Source: Bacillus pinisoli
GTDB taxonomy: Bacteria; Bacillota; Bacilli; Bacillales; SA4
Assembly (NCBI RefSeq): GCF_023036475.1
Contig: NZ_JAJQKI010000002.1
Coordinates: 62,001-126,000, forward strand
Reading direction: 5' to 3'
Length of the DNA: 64,000 bases
Part shown: piece by piece, positions 7,662-15,936 of the stretch
How positions within the stretch are numbered: the stretch's first letter is position 1
Layout of the letters: each line of letters starts with the position of its first letter
Notes under the pieces: generated by a model
Databases searched by the model: none
Told to the model about the DNA's origin: nothing
The model's input: the letters and a program-made list of their open reading frames with translations, nothing else
Made by a program: the position numbers and the translations under genes

Positions 7662-8876
7662 ATGTTAACATCAACACTCTCTCAATTTAACCTGAGAACT
7701 GCCATAAATTCAGGTAGTAACACAAGAGCAATGGTTCCAGATTTGTTTAGAGGTTTAGGGGCAAAAAGAGTCGTTTTATTCAGTGATCGAGGTTTAGAAA
7801 AGGCCGAAATTGTTGAAAAGGTTGCTCAGATTTTCAATCTAACTTCACAAGGAGTTGGACCCGAACTTGTTGGGATGTACTTGGACATTCCTCAAGATGC
7901 AGAATCGTTAAAGGTTAACGATGCTGTAAAATATTTTAGAGAAGTTGGTGGAGATGCTTTACTTGCAGTGGGTGGAGGAAGTGTATTGGATACAGTTAAA
8001 GGTATTAAATATGCCCTTCACAAAAACCTAACGGATATAAGAGAAGCTATACCAGGAGGATTCTTATATGAATCGTTTCCACAGGCTACCCATATCCCAA
8101 TACCACATATCTCGATTCCTACAACTGCTGGTACAGGATCAGAAGTTTCACCGATTGCTGTCATTTATAACGAAGAGTTAAAAATGAAAACAAATATCAT
8201 TAATCCATTTATTGCATCTGATATTGCGATTTTGGATCCCGATTTAACAGTAACTTTACCACCAAGTATTACTGCTTTTACCGGGTTTGATGCATTGACG
8301 CACGCTATTGAAGCTTTGGCTTCTCCTACTGCAACTGCATTAACTGATGCATATGCTCTTCATGCTATTCGTGTCATTGAAAGGAACTTAACTACAGCTG
8401 TCGAGGATGGACAAAACATTACCGCCAGAATGGAAATGCTCCAAGCGAGCCTGATGGGAATAACGGCGTTCAGTTTTGCATTAAATGCTATTCCCGTTCA
8501 TAATTTCGCTCATGCATATGGTGGATTATTTAGAATCCCCCATGGGTTAGCTAATGCTGTTTTCTTACCAGTTGTAATGGAAAACATCCCAATGCTCTAC
8601 TTACCTAAAGTAAAAGAACTTGCTCAAGCGTTATCGGTCGGAAATCCAAGCGATGAAGCCGACACACTTTTGTCTAAAGTCGTAGAAAAAATAAAAACGC
8701 TTCAATATAAAGTCGGTCTTCCAAGTGATTTTTCTGCTTATCCAATTACAAGCGAGGACTTCGAAAAAACAGTTGCAGCTGTTTCTTCAGACCCTGCAGC
8801 ACTTAACTTCCCTATGCCAGCCGAACTCATCCGTTCAATTGGTGAAAAGGTAGTACCTTTAGTAGTTAATAGATAA
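7662..8876 (+). CDS. Iron-containing alcohol dehydrogenase
   Basis: A 404-residue group III (Fe-dependent) alcohol dehydrogenase. The N-terminal NAD-binding half has AVGGGSVLDT and IPTTAGTGSEVSP. The metal-binding half has FDALTHAIEA, VHNFAHAYGG and RIPHGLANAV, which supply the conserved histidines. It probably interconverts an alcohol and the aldehyde used by the preceding dehydrogenase. The start is ATG at 7662 behind GAGGTG, and the gene ends at a strong bidirectional terminator. Both genes lie beside the GAF-LuxR regulator. Confidence 0.9.
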   Translation: MLTSTLSQFNLRTAINSGSNTRAMVPDLFRGLGAKRVVLFSDRGLEKAEIVEKVAQIFNLTSQGVGPELVGMYLDIPQDAESLKVNDAVKYFREVGGDALLAVGGGSVLDTVKGIKYALHKNLTDIREAIPGGFLYESFPQATHIPIPHISIPTTAGTGSEVSPIAVIYNEELKMKTNIINPFIASDIAILDPDLTVTLPPSITAFTGFDALTHAIEALASPTATALTDAYALHAIRVIERNLTTAVEDGQNITARMEMLQASLMGITAFSFALNAIPVHNFAHAYGGLFRIPHGLANAVFLPVVMENIPMLYLPKVKELAQALSVGNPSDEADTLLSKVVEKIKTLQYKVGLPSDFSAYPITSEDFEKTVAAVSSDPAALNFPMPAELIRSIGEKVVPLVVNR

Positions 8877-8882
8877 ATAAGG

Positions 8883-8912
8883 AAAAGACCCGCCAACTAT
8901 AGCGGGTCTTTT
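8883..8912. terminator. Bidirectional terminator between adh and the ger operon
   Basis: AAAAGACCCGC/GCGGGTCTTTT hairpin with an eight-base loop between convergent genes; its right arm touches the stop codon of the germination permease gene. Confidence 0.85.
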
Positions 8913-10002
8913 AAGTAGAGTGTTGATTTTTCAGTTCTTTTTGCTTCTTTGTCCTCATGAAGAAAAACAGGCCTACAATTAATACTTCTAATACAAGGCC
9001 GATTATAGTGAAGGAATAAAACGAGAACTTTAAATGTTCAGCATTACTTTCAAATAAAATAATAGATAGTATCCCAAGTAATAAGGAAACTGGTGCGAAT
9101 AATAAATTGGTCTTAGTCACTTTTAACCTTACTAAGATTCGAAATATACAGTAAAGTGTTAAGGTGATTTTGCTTATGAAACACGGCATCCATACTGTAA
9201 CAATTACCAAGTCAAGACGATCTAAGAAGTCTGTAATATTAATTTCTTGAATCATAATAAAATTCGGATAGGTCGCTTTTGAGACAATACCACTACCTAA
9301 CACGGCAATATCTAAGGCAATAAGAAGTGTTATTAAAAAAAAACCAAGGCCAGTTCCATACATTGCGGCTTTTTTAACCTTAGCTTTGTCTTTGCCTGAA
9401 ATACTAGTAAGTAAGAGGAACAGTACGACCACTTCTCCCATCCAAGGTAACATGAAAACGGAAGATTTCCCTAAATCAGAAAGTACTCCTGGACGAACAA
9501 TTGGCGTTAAGTTTTTCAAGTCAATTTCATTCAATAACAACAATGGGGCAAAGATGACAATGACAATAAAAACTATGAATTGAATGACCGTAATACGTGC
9601 TATAACTTCTAAACCACCAATAGATATATATAAGCATGTTAATGTTAACAAAATCGCTATAACCTCAATCGGTGTCTTTGGTAATAAACTTGATGAGATA
9701 AAATCAACAAATGCTCGCAAATCTCTTATATACAGTAGAACTAAGAATATAAGGAGTACACTATAAAAACCTTTAGACCATATGTCATCTTTGCGGTCAA
9801 GAGTCTGAAGAAACAATGTCCCTTTCCCTAAACCGAACAATATCATTAAAATGATTACAGGGAATACCAATAGTGGAGTAAGCCAAGCATTTTGTCCAGC
9901 TATCTGTGTAAGTATTTGTGGTAGAGTAATTAATGATGCCGTCAAGAGTAAGTTAGCTAAAATCATGGCAATTTGAAGTGGAGAAATGGTTTCTTTCTTC
10001 AT
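8911..10002 (-). CDS. Spore germinant receptor subunit B (GerXB, endospore germination permease)
   Basis: A membrane protein of 363 residues of the GerAB/GerKB family, an APC-like transporter fold with about ten hydrophobic segments. In germinant receptors the B subunit binds the nutrient germinant in the spore inner membrane. It is the last gene of a four-gene operon read A-C-D-B on the minus strand. ATG at 10002 is preferred (GGTGG seven bases upstream); the frame opens five codons earlier at 10017. The start overlaps the preceding small ORF, suggesting translational coupling. The A-C-B order resembles the gerK locus. Confidence 0.88.
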   Translation of the reverse strand: MKKETISPLQIAMILANLLLTASLITLPQILTQIAGQNAWLTPLLVFPVIILMILFGLGKGTLFLQTLDRKDDIWSKGFYSVLLIFLVLLYIRDLRAFVDFISSSLLPKTPIEVIAILLTLTCLYISIGGLEVIARITVIQFIVFIVIVIFAPLLLLNEIDLKNLTPIVRPGVLSDLGKSSVFMLPWMGEVVVLFLLLTSISGKDKAKVKKAAMYGTGLGFFLITLLIALDIAVLGSGIVSKATYPNFIMIQEINITDFLDRLDLVIVTVWMPCFISKITLTLYCIFRILVRLKVTKTNLLFAPVSLLLGILSIILFESNAEHLKFSFYSFTIIGLVLEVLIVGLFFFMRTKKQKELKNQHST

Positions 10003-10220
10003 CCTGTTACCACCCATTTACTTATAGATCCTAAAATACTGTTAACATAGGTCATTATGACGCTTGGAGTGTATGGTAAAACGAGAAACAGTGTAGATGC
10101 GACTGTAAGTAATGAGAAAAAAACTAGTTTATTTCTCTCACTTTTATTCTTTTTTATCGCTTTACGTTGTAATAGAAGGATGACTGTTAATGAAATTAGC
10201 ACTAGTAATATTCCAACCAT
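9999..10220 (-). CDS. Small two-helix membrane protein in ger operon (germinant receptor D protein)
   Basis: A 73-residue protein with two predicted membrane helices (VGILLVLISLTVILLL and FFSLLTVASTLFLVLPY) separated by a lysine-rich loop (KAIKKNKSERNK). Small ORFs of this type within or beside gerA-family operons are known as D proteins and modulate germination through their receptor. It starts six bases after the GerXC stop and overlaps the GerXB start. The assignment rests on position and topology, not on a sequence motif. Confidence 0.7.
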   Translation of the reverse strand: MVGILLVLISLTVILLLQRKAIKKNKSERNKLVFFSLLTVASTLFLVLPYTPSVIMTYVNSILGSISKWVVTG

Positions 10221-10226
10221 TATGCA

Positions 10227-11372
10227 TCATTCCTTTATATTTATTCCAGAGTTGATAATTCTCTTAATTTCAGCCTCTACGTTTACTTCTATATCAAGTT
10301 CTGGGAGAATTTGATCCCACCGATCTTTGAACTTCTCATTCCAGATATAATTCTCACTGCGAAACAAATGCCATCCTAATCCCACCATATCAATTCCTTC
10401 CGAAGTAGAATGGGTGATAATTTCCATGACTTCTTCTTTTATCTGATTTTCCATTTTAGAAGTGGCTTTTTCATATTGTTTTTCATCTTCCATATCTAGA
10501 TTAGGTTCGTTTTGCATCATATCAGCCTTCACCTGAATATCAATCGTAAATTTAGGTACTTTATGACGAATGGCACTAGAAATATCTACTTTTAACTTAT
10601 TAATAAACACATTCAGCTCTGACTCTTCATCCAGTGAAAATGTATAGTTTCGTCCTTGATATTTACCATTTAGCCAGAGAGTTCCTGCCATTTCTTTTTT
10701 ACTAGTAAAGAACTTGAGTTGATCATGTTTCATAATACCGTAGCCATCAAGTAAATACTCATCCCTTTTATCTTTGGATTCACCATTTTGTGTCTTAACA
10801 ACTTCTATGACAGGGATAACAGGGTCAATCCCGTCTCTATACAAATCAATGAGTACATTTTTAACCGTTATTGCATCTCTTGATTTTGCCATTTCTCTTA
10901 CTGCTTCTGCTGGTAATTGTTCTAAATGAGGTTCTGCATTTAGTACCTTCATCGCTTCTCCTTTTGTTAATAGCACATAAGAAGATAATCGAGATTGGGG
11001 TTGTTCAAATACTACGTCCAATGACTTCTTAAATCCCCCTCTTGCAAGCTCTTCACCAAACACTAGGACACGACGATGTCCAAAATATAATTCTCTAGAC
11101 ATTCTTTTTTGTAAGTCATCATTACTTTCCCGAACATTTCGACCAACACCTGAATCGACGTAAAAGGGACCCCCACTAGTACCTCCTCCGCCTCCGCTCG
11201 TTCCCTCACCCATTGCTCCTGGCAAAGGGACCTGAACAGACACGCGATATAAATTTTCTTCCACTTTATCGAAACCTGTTGCAATGACAAAAGCAACGTC
11301 ATTCACTTCGCCTCGGTCCCAGCAGCCGCTTAGAACGAATAAACATAATATACATATAGACAATTTCTTCAT
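10227..11372 (-). CDS. Spore germinant receptor lipoprotein subunit C (GerXC)
   Basis: A 381-residue Ger(x)C-family lipoprotein. The signal peptide MKKLSICILCLFVLSGC ends in a lipobox (LSGC), followed by WDRGEVND, the usual GerC start. FGHRRVLVFGEE and RLSSYVLLTKGEA are family segments. A glycine/serine-rich stretch near residue 60 (GEGTSGGGGGTSGG) is a low-complexity insert. It acts with the A and B subunits on the outer face of the spore inner membrane. It lies 26 bases after gerXA. Confidence 0.9.
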   Translation of the reverse strand: MKKLSICILCLFVLSGCWDRGEVNDVAFVIATGFDKVEENLYRVSVQVPLPGAMGEGTSGGGGGTSGGPFYVDSGVGRNVRESNDDLQKRMSRELYFGHRRVLVFGEELARGGFKKSLDVVFEQPQSRLSSYVLLTKGEAMKVLNAEPHLEQLPAEAVREMAKSRDAITVKNVLIDLYRDGIDPVIPVIEVVKTQNGESKDKRDEYLLDGYGIMKHDQLKFFTSKKEMAGTLWLNGKYQGRNYTFSLDEESELNVFINKLKVDISSAIRHKVPKFTIDIQVKADMMQNEPNLDMEDEKQYEKATSKMENQIKEEVMEIITHSTSEGIDMVGLGWHLFRSENYIWNEKFKDRWDQILPELDIEVNVEAEIKRIINSGINIKE

Positions 11373-11398
11373 GTCGATTCACCCTATTCTTCGGCTTC

Positions 11399-12943
11399 TT
11401 AATTCGTTTCAGGAGAAGGCTTTAGATGATCTCCTTCTCTAGTTAAGTCCTCATTAGCCATTTCTTCAGGTCTGTTGTTCATCTCCCACCAAGGTACTCG
11501 AACAAACACATCTTTTAACTCGCTCCATTTCAACGGTCCCAGAGGACCAAAGAACGGGACTCCAAATGAGCGTAAGCTACAGAGATGTGTTAATAATATG
11601 ATGGATCCTAGCACAATCCCAAATAGTCCGAATAGCCCAGCTAAAACCATCATCGGGAACCTTAATAAACGTATGGAAATAGCCATATTAAACCTAGGTA
11701 TAGTAAAAGAGGCTATTCCAGTTAGTGAGACAATAATGACCATGGGAGCAGACACGATTCCGGCTTCTACTGCAGCTTGTCCAATAACAAGTGCTCCTAA
11801 TATACTTACTGCTTGTCCTATTACTTTTGGTAAGCGAATTCCTGCCTCTCTCAATGCTTCAAACGCTGATTCCATGATCATAGCCTCTACAAACGCTGGG
11901 AAAGGAATGGCCTCTCTACTAGAAGCTATACTGAACAGCAAATTAGTCGGAATCATCTCCTGATGATAAGTAGTAACCGCGATATAAAACGCTGGTAAAA
12001 GTAAAGCTAGAAACAAAAGTGACACACGTAAAATTCTTAGAAAAATTGCAATATGGTACCTTTGGTAATAATCTTCACTTGCCTGAATAAACTGCCAAAA
12101 ATTAGCTGGTAATATTAACGCGAAAGGAGTTCCATTTACAAGAATGGACACTCTTCCTTCAAGTAGATTTCCTACAACAGTATCAGGACGTTCTGTATTT
12201 TGTATCTGCGGAAAAAAGCTATAGGGACTATCCTCAATCAGCTCTTCAATATATCCACTCTCGAGCACGCCATCAATTTTAATACGATCTAACCTGTCCT
12301 GTACTTCTTTAACCAATTGGGGAGATGCGAGGTTTTCCAAATACAAAATCATCACGGTGGTTTTTGTTTCTGTACCTATTTCTTTTGAGATGGTTTTTAG
12401 ATTAGTGGATCGCAGTTTCTGTCTAATGAGAGCTGTATTTATTCCGATATTCTCTGTAAAACCTTCGCGTGGTCCTCTAACTGTAGCTTCTGTTTCCGGT
12501 TCTGTTACAGACCTCCGCACTCCACCTTTGGCATCTAATACTAGTGCTTTCGTCAGTTGATTGACTAATAATACTGTTTTTCCATCAAGTATATGGTTTA
12601 TTAAGCTTTCTAATTCATCTGATTCTACAACCTGGTTGACAGATACGATATGTTGTTCTAAATATTCTACGGTTAATTCTTCAGTTGAAGCTTCTGAGAG
12701 TAATTGGTGTAGTGCATGAAGCTCAATGCTCACTGTATCAATCAAACCATCAATGAAAATAATAAAAGCTCTTTGATTTCCTACCATTAATGGTCTGAAT
12801 TTTACATCGACACACTTATCAAACTGTTGTTTGAGTATTTCAATATTTTTTTCAAGTTTATCTTGAACTGGTGTTGATTGTTTTTCCTCATTTTGATTAC
12901 TTTCTTTCTGGCTTAGCTGCTTTGGCTTTCTAAGATTACGCAT
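11399..12943 (-). CDS. Spore germinant receptor subunit A (GerXA)
   Basis: A protein of about 514 residues of the GerA family: a large N-terminal soluble domain (to about residue 300), then several membrane helices and a hydrophilic C-terminus ending GDHLKPSPETN. Segments such as GPREGFTENIGINTALIR and EGRVSILVNGTPFALILP are typical of GerAA/GerKA. The A subunit forms the oligomeric core of the germinant receptor. The open frame extends to 12988, but the ATG at 12943 is preferred because TATGGAG lies eight bases upstream. An R1 repeat end lies only 27 bases before this start. Confidence 0.9.
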   Translation of the reverse strand: MRNLRKPKQLSQKESNQNEEKQSTPVQDKLEKNIEILKQQFDKCVDVKFRPLMVGNQRAFIIFIDGLIDTVSIELHALHQLLSEASTEELTVEYLEQHIVSVNQVVESDELESLINHILDGKTVLLVNQLTKALVLDAKGGVRRSVTEPETEATVRGPREGFTENIGINTALIRQKLRSTNLKTISKEIGTETKTTVMILYLENLASPQLVKEVQDRLDRIKIDGVLESGYIEELIEDSPYSFFPQIQNTERPDTVVGNLLEGRVSILVNGTPFALILPANFWQFIQASEDYYQRYHIAIFLRILRVSLLFLALLLPAFYIAVTTYHQEMIPTNLLFSIASSREAIPFPAFVEAMIMESAFEALREAGIRLPKVIGQAVSILGALVIGQAAVEAGIVSAPMVIIVSLTGIASFTIPRFNMAISIRLLRFPMMVLAGLFGLFGIVLGSIILLTHLCSLRSFGVPFFGPLGPLKWSELKDVFVRVPWWEMNNRPEEMANEDLTREGDHLKPSPETN

Positions 12944-12969
12944 ATACATTACTCCATATGTTTTAGTTA

Positions 12970-13032
12970 GGCTCTTTCCTAAACTCAAGTAATTAAAGCT
13001 CTATTGTATGTTTAGAAAAGAGCAACTCTCTA
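12970..13032 (-). mobile_element. R1 repeat, partial copy in the 5' region of the ger operon
   Basis: On the minus strand this reads AGAGAGTTGCTCTTTTCTAA, then a short AT-rich stretch, then AGTTTAGGAAAGAGCC. These are the two inverted GCTCTTTTC/GAAAGAGC blocks that make up the right end of R1. The left half is too degraded to delimit (perhaps to about 13110). The ger promoter must lie inside or beyond this copy. Confidence 0.65.
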
Positions 13033-13148
13033 GATGACAAGTACACGAGATAATAGTAGTAAGATAAGATATAAATTTTTAGAATTTGCGTTTAAATCAC
13101 CCTTACTATTCCACAAAACCTGGGCTTATATCCAGTAACATCCGATAA

Positions 13149-13172
13149 AGTAAAAAACTCTACCAATATGGC
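13149..13172 (-). terminator. Terminator after the carbamoylase-type gene
   Basis: ACTCTGCCA/TGGTAGAGT hairpin with a three-base loop, followed on the minus strand by TTTTTT. It lies just beyond the stop at 13191. Confidence 0.75.
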
Positions 13173-13190
13173 AGAGTCTTACTTTTTCCA

Positions 13191-14474
13191 TTATCTCATT
13201 AAGCTTTCAATAAAATCCTTTAAGACATGAACCCCCATTACACAATCATTTAAGGAAGACCATTCCTTAGGATTATGACTAATACCATCCTTACTTCTTA
13301 CAAAGATCATGGCTGTCGGTACTTGATTACCAATGATCATGGCATCGTGTCCCGCTCCACTTGGAACATATAACGGCTGAACATTATTCTTTATAAACGT
13401 TTTTTCTAACTTCTCATGTAACTCTTTACTTATAGGAACTGGTTTAATTCTGAGCATTTCATCGTTTGTTACGCTAATGTGGTGCTTTTCTGCAATTTCC
13501 TTTGCTAACTCTAGAACTAACTGAATTAATGAATCTCGAGTGTCTTCAAAGATATCCCTTATATCTACATATAACGTCACCTGACCTGGTATTACATTTA
13601 CTCCATTAGGTTTTACTTGCATTTTACCTACTGTAGCCACTGCCGTTGGGCTCACCTTACTAGGTAGAGATTCTACTTTATAAATAAATTCGCTTGCTGC
13701 AACGAGCGCGTCCTTCCGATCATCCATCGGTGTGTTACCGGCATGGCCTGCCTCACCATAAAAGTTTAATTCCATCCATGATGGTCCAGCGATACCAGAA
13801 ACAATTCCAACCGGCAGATTGGCTTTTTCTAAACGCTTTCCTTGCTCGATATGTACTTCTACGAATAATTCTACTTCACTTAAATCACGTTTAGCGAGTC
13901 TAAATTTCTCTTCATTACTTCCATACTCTAGAAGTACTTCTTCAAATGTTCTTCCGTTTCCATCTACTCTTTTTAGTTGTGATGAATAATCTAGTTGGCC
14001 AGTGATGGCTCCACTTCCTGTAAAACCTCCGTTGAACCTTGCCCCCTCTTCATCGGTGAAGATAGCAATTTCAAAACTCTTTGAAGGCGTTACATTTGTA
14101 TCCTTCCATGCTTCTACAACCTCTAACGCTGTAAGAACACCTAAAGGTCCATCAAAATGCCCTCCATTTGGAACACTGTCAACGTGTGAACCAGACATAA
14201 TGGTTGAATTTCCTTCTATATTTCCTTGTAACTTACCAAATACATTTCCTGCTCCATCTTCAGTTACTTCAAGGCCCGCTTGTAGCATCCATTCTTTAAC
14301 AAGGTGTTTAGCTTCCTTTTCTTCTGAAGAAAGGCCTAATCGAAACGATCCGTTATCTTCTGTTAATCCTATTTTTGAAAGTTGGTAAAGTCGCTCAGCA
14401 AGTCTTTCTCCATTTACCCCTCCGTAGCTTAACTGCGAATTATAGTCATGAAGTAATTTATCTTTTAGATTCAT
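13191..14474 (-). CDS. Zn-dependent hydantoinase/carbamoylase family amidase (M20)
   Basis: A 427-residue M20-family amidase of the N-carbamoyl-L-amino-acid hydrolase/allantoate deiminase group. It has the metal motifs GSHVDSVPNGGHFDGPLG, TDEEGARF (catalytic Glu pair) and VEVHIEQG, plus SGAGHDAM near the C-terminus. Such enzymes hydrolyse N-carbamoyl amino acids, allantoate or ureido compounds to release ammonia and CO2. The start is ATG at 14474 (GAGAGGA eight bases upstream) rather than the in-frame ATG at 14483, which overlaps that site. It stands alone, with no hydantoinase or ureide gene adjacent, so the substrate is unresolved. Confidence 0.85.
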   Translation of the reverse strand: MNLKDKLLHDYNSQLSYGGVNGERLAERLYQLSKIGLTEDNGSFRLGLSSEEKEAKHLVKEWMLQAGLEVTEDGAGNVFGKLQGNIEGNSTIMSGSHVDSVPNGGHFDGPLGVLTALEVVEAWKDTNVTPSKSFEIAIFTDEEGARFNGGFTGSGAITGQLDYSSQLKRVDGNGRTFEEVLLEYGSNEEKFRLAKRDLSEVELFVEVHIEQGKRLEKANLPVGIVSGIAGPSWMELNFYGEAGHAGNTPMDDRKDALVAASEFIYKVESLPSKVSPTAVATVGKMQVKPNGVNVIPGQVTLYVDIRDIFEDTRDSLIQLVLELAKEIAEKHHISVTNDEMLRIKPVPISKELHEKLEKTFIKNNVQPLYVPSGAGHDAMIIGNQVPTAMIFVRSKDGISHNPKEWSSLNDCVMGVHVLKDFIESLMR

Positions 14475-14626
14475 AAGAAACATCCTCTCTATCCATATGT
14501 AATAAACAAAATTATACCATTTTTAAAATATTGTAAATAATTTAAATAATTTTTTTGAAATTTTTATTATGTCTTTACCTTCAAATGGGAATGATGATAG
14601 AGAATACACTATAAGGAGGGTTTTTC

Positions 14627-15328
14627 ATGAGTTTAGAATGGTTCCATCGAATGGAGAATGCAGTAAGAATTAGTTTACCTGACCTTTGTGAGTCATTTGA
14701 TGAGTTTGAGATTTTATTTGATACAAATACAACGACCTATAATCCGGAATTTATCTTCTCTATTCAAACTGTGGATGATATTGAGGATTTTTGTATTATT
14801 AGCTTTGATCCGACGAATCAGGAATTTCTATCGTTCTATTATCATGAAGACCTTGATATTCAATCTAAGGTACTGTTTAGAGATGCAGATGAGATCCTTG
14901 GATATGTCCATGCCACCTTTCATGAATACATAGGCGATATTGATGAAGATGATGTGCTAGAAGAAGATGTTGATGAACTGGATGAGTACCTTGATGATGA
15001 AATGTATGAAGATATTGCTGATGGTGAAGAATTTCAAAGCACTGAATATGTTGGAGATGACCTAGATGAATTAAAGGAAACTATTGAATGGGTTTCAAAC
15101 GATAAGCATCTTCATATAGAAGACGAAGAACGTGATCAATATAGTATCCATCTCCGCCTAGGAAGAGATACAGAAACCGGTGATGGGGTTTTATACCGCC
15201 ATACTATTATGAAGCATCATGAAGAAGATATTGAAGATGAGATGATTTTTTACTTTAAACAGGATGAAGCAAGTTACATTGCGGACCTGTTTAATGAGTT
15301 TATCGGAGACAATCATATTAGTCATTAA
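14627..15328 (+). CDS. Highly acidic hypothetical protein (233 aa)
   Basis: A 233-residue soluble protein not assigned to a family. About three residues in ten are Asp or Glu, concentrated at residues 100-150 (GDIDEDDVLEEDVDELDEYL). The N-terminal 80 residues alternate strands (FEILFDTN, FIFSIQTV, FCIISFD) and the C-terminal part has YSIHLRLGRD and MIFYFKQDEASYIADLF, suggesting two alpha/beta lobes joined by an acidic linker. There is no signal peptide. A good ribosome binding site (AAGGAGG) precedes the ATG and a terminator follows. It stands alone on the plus strand. Confidence 0.8.
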   Translation: MSLEWFHRMENAVRISLPDLCESFDEFEILFDTNTTTYNPEFIFSIQTVDDIEDFCIISFDPTNQEFLSFYYHEDLDIQSKVLFRDADEILGYVHATFHEYIGDIDEDDVLEEDVDELDEYLDDEMYEDIADGEEFQSTEYVGDDLDELKETIEWVSNDKHLHIEDEERDQYSIHLRLGRDTETGDGVLYRHTIMKHHEEDIEDEMIFYFKQDEASYIADLFNEFIGDNHISH

Positions 15329-15331
15329 ATA

Positions 15332-15358
15332 AAAAAATCCCTATCCGGGATTTTTTTA
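15332..15358 (+). terminator. Terminator after the acidic protein gene
   Basis: AAAAATCCC/GGGATTTTT hairpin with a T run, four bases after the stop codon. The R2 element begins at 15365, directly beyond. Confidence 0.8.
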
Positions 15359-15364
15359 TTTATT

Positions 15365-15475
15365 GGCTCTGTTAAACTTGGTTGTTGATTTTCGTTACGG
15401 GACGCTCGCTTTCCACGGGCAGGTTCGGGAGTCTCCCGTAGGGGGCTAATATCTACAATGTTCTTTAACAGAGCC
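15365..15475. mobile_element. R2 MITE-like repeat, 111 bp
   Basis: The element begins GGCTCTGTTAAA and ends TTTAACAGAGCC, a perfect 12-base terminal inverted repeat. The inside is GC-rich (GGGACGCTCGCTTTCCACGG, then GTCTCCCGTAGGGGG) and unlike the flanks. The flanks TATTTATT (15357-15364) and TATTCATT (15476-15483) match at 7 of 8 positions, as expected of an 8-bp target duplication. The right duplication includes the stop codon of the YjcZ-like gene. No coding capacity is visible. Confidence 0.8.
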
Positions 15476-15481
15476 TATTCA

Positions 15482-15616
15482 TTAATAACCGTAACCACCA
15501 TATCCATATCCACCGTAACCAGCACCTTTGTAGCCACCAGCACCTACTACGATTAGAAGGATAAATAGAACTACGATTAATGCAAATCCTGCTCCATATC
15601 CGCCTACTCCACTCAT
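15482..15616 (-). CDS. YjcZ family sporulation protein (44 aa)
   Basis: A tiny hydrophobic protein of the YjcZ type: MSGVGGYGAGFALIVVLFIL, a single membrane helix, then a Gly/Tyr-rich tail made of GGYGYGGYGY-like repeats. Such proteins are made during sporulation in bacilli; their role is poorly known. GGAGGTGA lies six bases before ATG at 15616. The stop codon is inside the target duplication of the R2 element, so insertion occurred at the very end of the gene. Confidence 0.85.
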   Translation of the reverse strand: MSGVGGYGAGFALIVVLFILLIVVGAGGYKGAGYGGYGYGGYGY

Positions 15617-15783
15617 AATGTCACCTCCAATTTCAATGATACATCTTATCGTATGTCAGAACGTCAGGTGAGATTGGACTCCTGTCACGATTATTAAATA
15701 AGTATTGCTCCTGGGTATATGCCCTGTCATCTATCTGCCTACTGACATAGGGTATAGTACATGACAACTGGAGGTGAGCTTAA

Positions 15784-15897
15784 ATGTACGGATGTGGATA
15801 CGGTTATACTGCACCTGTAACAGGTTATGGTAACAGCTTTGTGTTAATCGTAGTATTATTTATTTTATTGATCATCGTTGGAGCTGCTTGGGCTTAA
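15784..15897 (+). CDS. YjcZ family sporulation protein, second copy (37 aa)
   Basis: A second, divergently oriented YjcZ-type gene. The product has a Gly/Tyr/Cys-rich N-terminus (MYGCGYGYTAPVTGYGN) followed by one hydrophobic helix (SFVLIVVLFILLIIVGAAWA), the domain order reversed relative to its neighbour. GGAGGTGA precedes ATG at 15784 and a strong bidirectional terminator follows. The helices of the two proteins are nearly identical (LIVVLFILLI), which points to local duplication. Confidence 0.85.
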   Translation: MYGCGYGYTAPVTGYGNSFVLIVVLFILLIIVGAAWA

Positions 15898-15910
15898 TGA
15901 TCAATACACT

Positions 15911-15936
15911 AAGTCCTACATTAATGTGTAGGACTT
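15911..15936. terminator. Bidirectional terminator between YjcZ and MBL-fold gene
   Basis: Ten-base arms AAGTCCTACA/TGTAGGACTT around a six-base centre between convergent genes, with TTATTTTTT on the plus side. The right arm runs into the stop codon of the convergent gene. Confidence 0.85.

Noticed and set aside
9386..9766. Plus-strand ORFs opposite gerXB, and similar frames opposite other genes
   Set aside because: These are shadow frames of convincing genes, with no ribosome binding site or recognisable product.
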